Positions 42,601-50,200 of a stretch of 56,618 nucleotides of DNA are shown here, piece by piece (the first letter of the stretch is position 1; every line of letters starts with the position of its first letter). The translations under genes were made by a program, and so were the position numbers. The notes beneath the pieces were generated by a model that worked only from the letters and a program-made list of their open reading frames with translations, searched no databases and was not told the origin of the DNA. Source of the DNA: Amycolatopsis keratiniphila subsp. keratiniphila (GTDB lineage Bacteria > Actinomycetota > Actinomycetes > Mycobacteriales > Pseudonocardiaceae); assembly GCF_001620365.2 (NCBI RefSeq), contig NZ_LQMT02000045.1:1-56618 (forward strand). Reading direction: 5' to 3'.

Positions 42601-42909
42601 TTCCGTGATCAGCAGAACGGCGCCGGAATCCTCCGCGACGCGGGCGAGTTCGGCCGCCGTCGAGCGCGTGCTCACCGGAACACCGACCCCGCCCGCCCGC
42701 AGGACCGCCAGACCGTACTCGGCGAATTCGACGCGCCCGCCGACGTGGATCAGCACCCGTTCGCCGCGGGCGATCCCGAGCCCCGCCGCCAACCGGCCGC
42801 TCGACTCCAGCAGTTCCCCGAAGGTGAGGGTCCGGTGCTCGTCGGTGAACGCCGGCCGATCGGACGGCCGGTCGCGTAACAGGGTCACCAACGGGCGGAT
42901 CTCGGTCAT
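36616..42909 (-). CDS. Type I polyketide synthase, single module with acyl-CoA-ligase loading domain
   Basis: A 2097-residue protein. Order: AMP-binding ligase (1-445, YTSGTTGRPKG at 145-155, catalytic Lys437 in TPSGKALRK); ACP1 (450-520, Ser480 in LGLTSVGG); KS (535-960, Cys708 in DTACSSS, His843, His881); AT (1045-1340, Ser1134 in GHSIGE; HAFHS at 1230-1234 indicates malonyl-CoA); DH (1385-1650, H-x3-G-x4-P at His1416, Asp in HPVLLDAAVH); KR (ITGGTGALG, then SS-x-AG...GQANYAAANRYL); ACP2 (LGLDSLAVIDL near 2045-2055). No ER or thioesterase. It should activate a carboxylic acid, extend it once with malonate, then reduce and dehydrate to an alpha,beta-unsaturated acyl chain. TATACC 8 bp before ATG 42909 suggests a leaderless start. 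Confidence 0.93.
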   Translation of the reverse strand: MTEIRPLVTLLRDRPSDRPAFTDEHRTLTFGELLESSGRLAAGLGIARGERVLIHVGGRVEFAEYGLAVLRAGGVGVPVSTRSTAAELARVAEDSGAVLLITEARHAELARKLRLRVVFVEDEPSPPLGEPRDDLGLDEPAWLLYTSGTTGRPKGVLMTQRAILWSSAACYGPLYGISGEDTVLWPLPLHHAYALSLAFAGTIALGTHTRIVDRDLRGALTAYPGAVLAGVPATFLNLRQEVRGVLPAPRLCLSGGSPCTPPTRAAVRELFGVEVLDGYGSTETGGKIAVQLPGEEHLTPVPGMEVRVVGEQIEVRGPGVAPGVAGPDGWYRTGDVGTLAEGRLILEGRADDVIVCGGQNVHPTEIEAVIAELPGVEDVLVTGRPDEVLGAVPVAFLVSAEPDLDAVRALCRRRLSAYKVPVAFHLVERLPRTPSGKALRKDLRVPSPEVETLVREAIAELCDIDERWRERPFAELGLTSVGGVQLRHRLAEATGLALPQALVYDFPTPAAVIGELERLLSGANRPTTKRTVPVRDDEPIAVVATACRFPGGVTSPEELWNLVAGGVDATGDFPTDRGWEHSVRYDPDPGRLGGSTTRRGGFVYDAMDFDPALFGMSPREALSTDPQQRLLLETSWELFERAGLDTATLRGSDTGVFVGVMHEDYASRFEGHRMEGRLGIGSSHALASGRISYTFGLNGPAVTVDTACSSSLVALHWAVRALRAGECSLAVAGGSTVMSSPRTFLEFSRQRGLSPDGRCRSYAAGADGTAWAEGAGVVLLERLSDARRNGHPVLALLSGSAVNSDGASNGLTAPSGRAQRAVIASALADAGLAAADVDAVEGHGTATPIGDPIEAEALIAAYGGERDRPLWLGSVKANIGHTQAAAGVAGVIKMVEALRHGQLPPSLYADDPSPRVDWSAGDVRLLAEGREWRAGPKPRHAGVSAFGIGGTNAHVLVSEAPPSDEDEGPAPLGAPWLLSAAGDGALRAAASRLLATVGGRDEDDVAFTLATRSALEHRALVPSGDLAALRALATGERRGRTVRGPAAAAFLFSGQGAQRAGMGKELSERFPVFRTAFDAACEALGGGVREVAFEGGELLDRTDHAQAALFAHEVALYRLLESWGLRPGAVAGHSIGEIAAAHVAGVLSLEDAGALVAARGRLMAALPPGGVMVAVRAAEAEVAPLVGEFADQVAIAAVNGPRSLVLSGAASVTEAIAAQWPGSTRLRVSHAFHSPLIDPMLAEFREVAAGLTYRAPEITVISGLTGRAITGVDPEYWVRHARETVRFADALDTVVAAETAICLEIGPSAVLSRAAGAVLPTVSTMDTGRSVLDAVGELHTAGVPVSWRSVFDGSGARRVTLPTYPFQRERFWLDPQPRRSHDGHAMLGPALVAPDSPRVVHGGSAGVRTHGWLADHVVGGATLFPASAFVELAVHAGGANVAELTIEAPLRLGRSEDVALQVVVDGPRIDIYAKDSDVWTRHATGRLGTAEVFAQPWKGEWPPPATEPVDLDRAYAALDYGPAFRAVTGLWQDGDELFADIALAEDVDGRFALHPVLLDAAVHTLALAGAPGDEARVPFLWSGVHVLAPVARRARVHCVRSGPGEVRVELFDPAGTPVAVVESLLTRPLPAGSTMLYAPKWIPVPATSADDVRIIETEDVRSALTALQNTLPRGERTVVVTRDAADPASAALFGLVAAASTEYRGLVTVVDTDLPVEKVRELVGGNPEPQLSIRDGVPHALRIARTAPASGRPIDPAGTVLITGGTGALGAALARHLVSAHGVRHLLLASRRGPSAPGADELRELPANVRIVDGDIADPAFVRRLVGSCDPPLTAVVHSAAVVADAAFTAQTTGGIDTVFRPKADAAAILHEATRHLPLSAFVLFSSLAGTFGNAGQANYAAANRYLDALAVRRQAEGLPATSIAWGLWDLEIGLGSQIPEAARHRIHTSGVAALTVEEGMALFDAALGHPEPVLIAARLDPTAAGLPPIADGLGRPAARPAPPSPGRHWPDQPTERELRDLLRVELAEVLGHHDPGTIPVDKPFTELGLDSLAVIDLRTRLRELTGVELPARVLFDHPTVTELTGHLRARAGRESG

Positions 42910-42991
42910 CCTTCGAAGGTATAGGCGCGCGGGTCCGCGCGGCGACGTGCTTTCCTTCCCGATCGTGCACTTTCCGCCGACGGATCGCGCA

Positions 42992-43822
42992 TCAGGCGGC
43001 CATTTCGTTCCGCTCGGTCGCGGACCAGCCTTCGTCGTCCTGGTCGAGGCCGGAAACGGTGCCGTAGAAGACACTTCCGGCGTTCTGGTCACCGGCGAGG
43101 TGGTACTGCAACCATGCGGTGATGGCGCCGATGACCCGGTCGCGGGTCTCGCCCTGGAGGAAGTGGGTGGCGCCCTTCAGCTGGCCGTATACGGCGGGAA
43201 CCTGGTCGCAGGCGAGGAAACGGCTGCGCACGTAGAAGGCGGGCACGACGACATCGGCCTGCCCGGACACGAAGAAGGCGGGTCCGTGCAGCTTGTTCAC
43301 GTTGCCCTGCGGGCCGGGCATGATCGGCAGCGTGGTCTTGACAAGCGGGTCGGCGCCGGCCGCGATCGCTCCGCCTCCGCCCTGCGAATGCCCGGCGGCG
43401 GCGATCTTCCCGGTGGCGATGCGGCCATGGAAGACGCTGCCCGGCCGGGAATTCTCCGCGATCAGATACCGGGCGCCCGCCAGCATCTCCTCACCGGACC
43501 CCGACTGGCCGGTGTTCGCGGCCGCGACGACGTAACCCCAGCTCGCGAGGTGGGTGAACAGCTGCTCGTACTGGTCGACGGTGGCGTTCGTGCCGTTGCC
43601 CCAGATCAGCACCGGATGCCCGGTGCCGTCCGCCGGGTAGTAGAGGGTGTGCGCCGGACCGCCCGGCGCCTTGACCGCCTTGTGCGGCCCCGCTTTCTCG
43701 TAGACGCGCGGACTGGTCGGGGCGGCGACGGCGGGCGCGGCGACGGCGGTCTGCGGGACCACCGCCGCCGACACGGCCAGCGCCGCCACGGTCAGCAGTG
43801 CCCTGCGGCTCAAGGAACGCAT
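42992..43822 (-). CDS. Secreted alpha/beta hydrolase (cutinase/chlorophyllase-like)
   Basis: A 276-residue protein with a Tat/Sec-type leader (RSLSRRALLTVAALAVSAAVVPQTAVAAP, cleavage near 30-34). The hydrolase fold shows HPVLIWGNGTNATVDQYEQLFTHLASWGYVV, the nucleophile elbow GHSQGGGG (Ser near residue 150), a likely acid Asp in SGQADVVVP and the His in GATHFLQGE. This resembles the dienelactone-hydrolase/PET-hydrolase-like group of extracellular esterases. It lies 82 bp upstream of the PKS on the same strand, but its export signal argues against a role as PKS release thioesterase. Natural substrate unknown. Confidence 0.85.
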   Translation of the reverse strand: MRSLSRRALLTVAALAVSAAVVPQTAVAAPAVAAPTSPRVYEKAGPHKAVKAPGGPAHTLYYPADGTGHPVLIWGNGTNATVDQYEQLFTHLASWGYVVAAANTGQSGSGEEMLAGARYLIAENSRPGSVFHGRIATGKIAAAGHSQGGGGAIAAGADPLVKTTLPIMPGPQGNVNKLHGPAFFVSGQADVVVPAFYVRSRFLACDQVPAVYGQLKGATHFLQGETRDRVIGAITAWLQYHLAGDQNAGSVFYGTVSGLDQDDEGWSATERNEMAA

Positions 43823-43991
43823 TGTGTTCTCCGAAGGTTTCGAGGAGTGATCTCGTGATCATTCCAAGCGGAGAGCCGGTTTCTTCCTGGAAGTTCCCCA
43901 GAATCGCGGGCGGGCGGATTGTGAACGGTGACAAGCGGTGGAGCGGAATTGATACGGATACTTATTGAACTCGCGAGAGGCTCGCTAGTCT

Positions 43992-44038
43992 GTGAAGGCC
44001 TCCTTGCCTACCCTCAAGGTAGGGAAGGAGGCCTTCAC
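43992..44038. repeat. GTGAAGGCC-family hairpin (21-bp stem)
   Basis: Arms 43992-44012 and 44018-44038 pair at 20 of 21 positions with loop CTCAA; the closing stem GTGAAGGCCTCCTT equals that of 21297-21310, while the tip differs. It lies in the gene-free stretch 43823-44177 between the P450 and the hydrolase. The rest of that stretch holds a second hairpin and nothing else recognised. Confidence 0.75.
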
Positions 44039-44096
44039 GGATTACGCGATCGCCACCCGTGTCGCCAGGGCGGTACCGGGCCCGGCCACAGCCGAC

Positions 44097-44149
44097 GTTG
44101 TGAAAGCCACTTTCGCAACCTTCAACGTTGCGAAAGTGGCTTTCGCAAC
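44097..44149. repeat. GAAAGTGGC-type hairpin (23-bp stem)
   Basis: Arms 44097-44119 and 44127-44149 pair at 22 of 23 positions around a 7-base loop (stem GCGAAAGTGGCTTTCGCAAC on one side). It ends 28 bp from the P450 stop codon and may terminate that gene. A short relative (GCAAAGTG/CACTTTGC) is at 593-619. Confidence 0.75.
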
Positions 44150-44177
44150 CCCCTCGGTGATGACCGCTCACGAGCCG

Positions 44178-45395
44178 CTATTCCGTCCAAGTGACCGGAA
44201 GCTCGTGCACGCCGTAGATGTTCATGTCGGTCTTCAGCTTGACCTCCTCGGCCGGAACGGCGAGGGCGAGCGTCGGGAAGCGGCGCAGCAAGCCCTCGAA
44301 ACCCGCGCGCATCTCGATCCGCGCCAGCTGCTGGCCGAGGCACTGGTGGATGCCGTGCCCGAAGGACAGCAGACCGCGGGCGTTGCGGTGCAGGTCCAAG
44401 ACGTCGGGATTCTCGAACCGCCGCGGGTCACGGTTGGCGGCCAGCAGCGAGATGATGACGGTCGACCCCGCCGGGATGGTTTCGCCGCCGAGCTCCAGGT
44501 CCTCCGTGGCGTACCGGAAGAAGATGTCGGCGACGGACAGGTAGCGAAGCAGTTCTTCGACGGCGCCGGGGAGCAACTCCGCGTCGGCCCGCAGTTCGGC
44601 CAGCTGCTCAGGGTGCTCCAGAAGCGCGAAGGTGCCCAGCGCCAGCATGTTCGCGGTGGTCTCGTGTCCCGCGAACAGCAACAGGAACGCGGCGCCCGCC
44701 AGCTCCTCGATGGTGAGGTCTTCGTGGCGGCCGAGGTCGGACAGGATGTCGTCCTCGGGCGTTTCGCGTTTGCGGGTGACCAGTTCGGTGAGGAACGTGT
44801 TCATCCCGATGAACGCGGCCATCTTCTCCTCCAGCGTCTGGTCCCTGACCATGAGCTGCGCGGAATTGGCCTGGAAGCTCTCCCGGTCCTCGTAGGGGAC
44901 GCCGAGCAGTTCGCAGATCACCATCGACGGCACCGGCAGCGCGAACTCCTCGACCAGGTCGATCGGCGGAGTCAGGTTCGCCATCGCGTCCAGCTGCCGC
45001 TCGGTGACCTCGATGATGTGCTCCTCGAGCTGCTTCATCCGCTTCACGGTGAAGGCGCCGGTGAGCCGCTTCCGCAGCCGGCCGTGGTCCGGCGGATCCA
45101 TGGCGACGAACATGCCCGGCGTCGGCGGGGACGGTTCGGTCTGGACGGGGATCCCCGGCGTCTCGTACGGCATGTGCAGGATGCCGATGTCCTGGCGCGA
45201 GCTGAAGCGGGTGTCGGCCATCATCTGCCGGACCTCGTCGTAGCCGGTGACGAGCCAGCCCTCGTGACCGTCGGGGAAGATCATGGGACTCACCGGGCGG
45301 GCCTCGCGCAGCCGGGTGATCTCGCGGGGCGGGTCGAAGGGCCCCGCGTCGCGCTCCATCGGGAGGCCCTGCGGGACGGGAACCGTCTGAGTCAT
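44178..45395 (-). CDS. Cytochrome P450 (CYP105/107-like)
   Basis: A soluble 405-residue P450, the usual bacterial size. I-helix oxygen motif AGHETT at 242-247, K-helix E281-x-x-R284 in EELLR, and heme loop FGHGIHQCLG with Cys352 as thiolate ligand. FVAMDPPDHGRLRKRLTGAFT and RATEDLELGGETIPAG-type blocks are typical of class I actinobacterial P450s that hydroxylate or epoxidise secondary metabolites with ferredoxin and reductase. ATG 45395 follows GAAAGGCG. It lies between the PKS/hydrolase pair and the divergent DrrAB exporter, so it may tailor the PKS product. No ferredoxin gene is adjacent. Confidence 0.94.
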   Translation of the reverse strand: MTQTVPVPQGLPMERDAGPFDPPREITRLREARPVSPMIFPDGHEGWLVTGYDEVRQMMADTRFSSRQDIGILHMPYETPGIPVQTEPSPPTPGMFVAMDPPDHGRLRKRLTGAFTVKRMKQLEEHIIEVTERQLDAMANLTPPIDLVEEFALPVPSMVICELLGVPYEDRESFQANSAQLMVRDQTLEEKMAAFIGMNTFLTELVTRKRETPEDDILSDLGRHEDLTIEELAGAAFLLLFAGHETTANMLALGTFALLEHPEQLAELRADAELLPGAVEELLRYLSVADIFFRYATEDLELGGETIPAGSTVIISLLAANRDPRRFENPDVLDLHRNARGLLSFGHGIHQCLGQQLARIEMRAGFEGLLRRFPTLALAVPAEEVKLKTDMNIYGVHELPVTWTE

Positions 45396-45443
45396 CGCTT
45401 CGCCTTTCGTGGTGGTTGTGACGGCCACTCTCCCCACGAGGCC

Positions 45444-45506
45444 TGACATCCGGCTGACACGGCGCTGACACCACCCGTGTCAGCGGCGTGGCGGGGCCGT
45501 GTCAGC
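45444..45506. promoter_or_regulatory. 11-bp-phased TGACAC/GTGTCA operator array between P450 and DrrAB
   Basis: TGACAT/C starts at 45444, 45455 and 45466 (three direct repeats exactly 11 bp apart). GTGTCAGC, the reverse complement of the second and third units, starts at 45477 and 45499 (11 and 22 bp further). Direct heptamer repeats at 11-bp spacing are the known binding pattern of SARP/AfsR-type activators, and an AfsR-like gene lies 1.7 kb downstream. The inverted pair GCTGACAC/GTGTCAGC (45464-45484) could also be a dimeric repressor site. Confidence 0.6.
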
Positions 45507-45528
45507 GCGGCCGCACAGAGTGGTGCCC

Positions 45529-46461
45529 ATGAACGACACAGCGATCGCGGTCTCCGGACTGCGCAAGACCTTCGGCGACAAGGTCGTGCTCGACGGTATA
45601 GACCTCGAAGTCCAGGCGGGCACCATCTTCTCCCTGCTCGGCCCGAACGGGGCGGGGAAGACCACGACGGTGAACCTGCTGACCACCCTGATGAAGGCCG
45701 ACGGCGGGACCGCGAAGGTCGCGGGCCACGACCTGGTGACCGAGGCCAAGGCGGTGCGGGCGGCGATCGGCGTCACCGGCCAGTTCGCGGCGGTCGACGA
45801 ACTGCTGACCGGCCAGGAGAACCTCCAGCTGATGGTGGACCTGAGCCGCGGCACCGCGGGCAAGAACGTCGTGTCCGAGCTGCTGGAACGCTTCGACCTG
45901 GTGGAATCGGCACGCAAGCCGGCGTCGACCTACTCCGGCGGCATGCGCCGGAAGCTGGATCTGGCGATGACGCTCGTCGGCGATCCGCGGATCATCTTCC
46001 TCGACGAGCCCACCACGGGCCTGGACCCGCGCAGCCGCCGCACGATGTGGTCGATCATCCGCGAGCTGGTGGCCGGCGGCGTGACCGTCTTCCTCACCAC
46101 CCAGTACCTCGAAGAAGCCGATCAGCTCGCCGACCGGATCGCCGTCCTCGACCAGGGCCGCCTGGTCGCACAGGGCACGCCCGCCGAGCTCAAGCGCCGG
46201 ATGCCCGGCACGCACGTCCGGCTCCGCTTCACCACCGTCGCCGAACTCGACGCGGCGGCGCGGATCTTCCCCGGAGCCGCCCGCGACGACGACGAGCTCG
46301 CCCTGCGGATCCCCAGCGACGCCGGGACGAAATCCCTGCGCTCGCTGCTCGACCGGCTCGACGAGTACTCCATCGCCGCCGAAGAGTTCTCCGTCCACAC
46401 CCCTGATCTCGATGACGTTTTCCTCGCCCTGACCGGCCACGACACGGAGGCAGCCCGATGA
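45529..46461 (+). CDS. ABC exporter ATP-binding protein (DrrA-like)
   Basis: A 310-residue ATPase of the daunorubicin-resistance DrrA type: Walker A GPNGAGKTT near residues 43-51, YSGGMRRKLDLAMTLVGDPRIIFLDEPTTGLDPRSR for signature and Walker B, then FLTTQYLEEADQLADRIAVL, and a C-terminal regulatory domain ending PDLDDVFLALTGHD, the family's conserved end. It works with the permease encoded next (ATGA overlap) to export hydrophobic antibiotics. ATG 45529 is used; GTG 45523 is in frame two codons earlier. The upstream phased array suggests control by the AfsR-like regulator. Confidence 0.93.
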   Translation: MNDTAIAVSGLRKTFGDKVVLDGIDLEVQAGTIFSLLGPNGAGKTTTVNLLTTLMKADGGTAKVAGHDLVTEAKAVRAAIGVTGQFAAVDELLTGQENLQLMVDLSRGTAGKNVVSELLERFDLVESARKPASTYSGGMRRKLDLAMTLVGDPRIIFLDEPTTGLDPRSRRTMWSIIRELVAGGVTVFLTTQYLEEADQLADRIAVLDQGRLVAQGTPAELKRRMPGTHVRLRFTTVAELDAAARIFPGAARDDDELALRIPSDAGTKSLRSLLDRLDEYSIAAEEFSVHTPDLDDVFLALTGHDTEAAR

Positions 46462-47201
46462 ACTCCCCCTCGACGGTGATGTTGCGCCGTAACGTCAAAC
46501 ACCTCGTCCGCAACCCGACCTCGGTGTTCAACGCGATCCTGATGCCGGTCGTGATGATGCTGATGTTCGTCTACGTCTTCGGGGACGCGTTCAGCGTCGG
46601 CGTCGACTACATCGACTACGCGACACCGGGGTTGATGCTGCTGGCTGTCTGCTACGGCCTCGGGGCCACCGCCACCGCGGTGAACTCCGACATGACCAAG
46701 GGCATCATCAACCGGTTCAAGGTCATGGACGTCTCCCGCGGCGCGGTGCTGACCGGGCACGTCATCGCCAGTGTGCTGACCAACCTGGTCGCCATCGCGG
46801 CGCTCACCGGGGTGGCCTTCCTGCTCGGCTTCTCCCCGGCGGCCGGTTTCCTCGACTGGCTGGGCGTGGCCGGCATCGTCGTCCTGCTCGGTTTCGCGGC
46901 GGCCTGGCTCACGGTCGCGCTGGGGCTGGCGGCGAAATCCCCGGAAACCGCGGGGATGGCCTCGGTGCCGTTGGTCATGCTGCCGTTCTTCAGCAGCGCG
47001 ATCGTGCCCGCCGAGAAGATGGGCCCGGGGCTCCGGGAGTTCGCGGAGTACCAGCCGTTCACGCCGATCATCGAGACGCTGCGCGGGCTTCTCGACGGGG
47101 CGCCCGCCGCGGGCGACGTGCTCCCCGCCCTCGGCTGGTGTGCCGGGATCGCCCTCGCCGGATACCTGTGGGCGTCCTCGACCTTCAAGAAGCGAGCGTG
47201 A
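46458..47201 (+). CDS. ABC-2 type exporter permease (DrrB-like)
   Basis: A 247-residue membrane protein with six hydrophobic segments: NAILMPVVMMLMFVYVFG, ATPGLMLLAVCYGLGAT, then INRFKVMDVSRGAVLTGHV, the conserved cytoplasmic loop of ABC-2/DrrB permeases, and LPFFSSAIVPAEKMGPGLREFAEYQPFTPIIETLRGLL near the end. The start overlaps the ATPase stop (ATGA). Together with the DrrA-like protein it forms an export pump, possibly for the product of the neighbouring PKS/P450. Its last 17 bp overlap the convergent regulator gene. Confidence 0.93.
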   Translation: MNSPSTVMLRRNVKHLVRNPTSVFNAILMPVVMMLMFVYVFGDAFSVGVDYIDYATPGLMLLAVCYGLGATATAVNSDMTKGIINRFKVMDVSRGAVLTGHVIASVLTNLVAIAALTGVAFLLGFSPAAGFLDWLGVAGIVVLLGFAAAWLTVALGLAAKSPETAGMASVPLVMLPFFSSAIVPAEKMGPGLREFAEYQPFTPIIETLRGLLDGAPAAGDVLPALGWCAGIALAGYLWASSTFKKRA

Positions 47202-50200
47202 CCTCGGCCAGCTGTTTCCAGTCCGTCACAGCGCCTTCTCGCGCCGCCTCCGCGAACTTCGCTTCGCCGAGGCGGCGCAGCACTGTGGTCTCGATGCGGG
47301 TGACGTCCGGACGGGACCGGTCCGGCAGCCCGCGCAGTTCGTCCGCCGCCCCGAGCAGCCGCCCGGCCTGCTCGGGATCGTCCCGGCGCAGGGCCAGATC
47401 CGCGATCCCGACGAGCACGTGGGCGATCAAGGGCTGGTACTGCACCTCACGCGCCGCCTGATAGGCCGATTCCCGGTGTGCGCGAGACCGGTCGAGATCG
47501 TCGGTGAAGTAGCCGCGAAGGTCGTGGGTGACGGCGCGGACGTGTCCCAATCCCGCTTCGTCGCCCATCACGGTCGTCGCGAAGTCGAGCTGCTTCGCCG
47601 CTTCCTCGGTTTCGCCACGCCAGTGGAGGAGTTCCGCCTGCGAGAGGGCGAACATGCCCAGGGCGCCCGGCCAGGTGACCCGCTCGGCGCGCCGTTCCGC
47701 GTCGGCCGCGGCGGCCGCGCTGGCCTCCTCGTCGCCCATCAGCCAGAACAGCTGTGCCTGTCGCGACCGCAGCCGGATCAGGTCCTCGACGGAGCCGACC
47801 TCGGTCACCACCGTGACCGCCTGTTCGTAGTACTCGCACGCGGTGGCGAACTCGCCGCGCGTGGCGATCCGGTCCGCCAGTTCGGTCAGGGCGAACGAGA
47901 TCCCGAACCGTTCGCCGATGGCCCGGAACTCGGCGAGCGCCCCCGCGAGGTACTCGTCCGCCTCCCGGCCGGGGTGGCCGAGCGAGGCCCGCATCTTGCC
48001 GAGGTGCAGCCTGCCCAGCGCGCGGACCCAAGGGTTTTCGTCCGACAGCACCGGTTCCCACGCGGACAGCGCCTCGTCCCCGGCCAGCATGCGTTCCAGC
48101 GGGACGACGAGGCCCAGCAGCGGATGCTTCTTCTCGGTGCGCATGCCCAGCCGGTAGGACTCGTGGATCCACTTCGCCGCGGTGTGTTCGTCGGCGAAAC
48201 CGGAGCTCACGAAGAGCGAGACGAGCCCGTACACGACGGCCGCGATTTCTTCCGGCACCTCGCCCGGCGTCTTGACGGCCGCGTTGACCAGCTCCATGCC
48301 TTCCGTGCGGTGCCCGCTGAGCCACCAATACCAGCCACAGGCCGCCGCGAGCCGCATGGCTTCCGGTGCTTCGCCCGCCGTGAGGGCGCCGCGCATCGCG
48401 GCGGTGATGTTGTCGTGCTCGGCGTTGAGCTTGGCGAGCCACTCCAGCTGCTCGGCCTGGCGGAGCATCGGCTCGGCGGCTTCGGCGAGATCGGTGAAAT
48501 ACGCGAGATGCGCGTGGCGCGCCAGCAACGTCCCGTCCGCTTCGGCGAGCCGTTGCGCGGCGTACTCCTTGATGGTGCCGAGCATCCGGTAACGCGGTGC
48601 TTCGTCACCCGCGGAGACCAGCAGCGACTTCTCGGTCAGCGTGGTGAGCAGTTCGAGGACCTCGTACTCCTCCACGGCTTCGCTCACGCAGACGCGCTCG
48701 GCCGCTTCCAGGCTCGCCCCGCCCGAGAACACCGAGAGACGGCACAGGACCGTCCGTTCCGCGTCGGACAGCAGCTCCCAGCTCCAATCGACCATGGCGC
48801 GCAACGTCCGGTGGCGGGGCAGCGCGGTCCGGCTGCCGCCGGTGAGCAGGCGGAACCGGTCGTCGAGGCGGTTCGCGAGCTGCTCGATCGACATCGTGCG
48901 GAGCCTGGCCGCGGCCAGTTCGATCGCCAGCGGCATCCCGTCCAGGATCCGGCACACGCGCGCCATCGTGGCCAGCGTGGTCTTGTCGGCCACGAAATCC
49001 TTGCGCACCGCGCTCGCCCGGTCACGCAGCAACCGGACGGCGGGGGAGGATTCGATCTCGCCGGGGCTCGCGTGCCGGTCCGGGACGGCCAGCGGCACGA
49101 CGTGCCACAACGTCTCGCCGGTGATGCCGAGCGGCTCCCGGCTCGTCGCCAGTATCCGGAGACGACGGCATTCCCCGAGCACCCGATGGGCGAAGGCCGC
49201 GGCCGCCTCGATCACGTGCTCGCAGTTGTCCAGGATCAGCAGGACTTCCCGCTCGCGGATCGCGGCGACGACCCGCTCGACGGGTTCGGCGTTCGAAGAG
49301 TCACCGAGCAGTGCGTCCCGGAGGCCCAGTGCCGCGAGCGTCGCTTGGGCGACGTCATCATCGGGGCCGATGGCCGCGAGCTCCACCAGCCACGCGCCGT
49401 CCGGCAGGTCGCCGAGCACGGTTCGCGCGGCTTCCGTGGCCAGCCGGGTCTTTCCCGAACCACCGGGCCCGATCAGGGTGATGAGCCGGTGCTCGGCGAC
49501 GAGCTCGCGGACCTTGGCGACGTCGTCGTCCTTGCCGACGTAGCTGGTCAGCTCGGCGCGCACGTTGGTCTTGCGGTTCTCCTCACGCCGTCCCAGCTCA
49601 CCGCGCAGCAGCTGGACGTGCACCGCGGACAGCTCCGGCGACGGATCGACGCCGAGCGCGTCGGCCAGGGCTTCCCGCGTGCGCTGGTACACGAGCAGCG
49701 CTTCGGTGTCGCGGCCGGTCGCCGCGAGGGCCCGCATCAGCGCGGCGACGAGCCGCTCGCGCAGCGGGTGCGCGGCCACCAGATCGGTCAGCTCGGTGAC
49801 CAGGTTCGCGCCGTGGCCGAGGTCGAGTTCCGCGTCGAAGCGGTCCTCCAACGCGGTCAGGCGGAGCCCTTCGAGCCGGGTGACGGCGGCGTCGAACGCG
49901 CCGCTGTCCTGCAGGCCGACGTCCTGCATGGCCGCCCCGCGCCACAGGTCGAGCGCCTCGCGCAGCCGCCTCGGCCCGTCGTCGCCGCGGGCCTGCTCGA
50001 TGAGCCGCTCGAACCGCACGGCGTCGACGGCTTCGGGCGCCACCTTCAGGCGGTAGCCGTCGGTCTGTCCATCGACGACGCCGTCCGGAAGCACCTTCCG
50101 CAGCCGGGAAACCAAGCGCTGCAAGGCGTTCGTCGCGTCGGCCGGGGGCTGCTCACCCCAGATCCAGTCGATGAGCGACGCTTTCGGGACCACCCGGCCC

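Noticed and set aside
42992..43822. Discrete release thioesterase for the PKS
   Set aside because: The protein has an export signal and resembles extracellular esterases, so cytoplasmic PKS release is unlikely.
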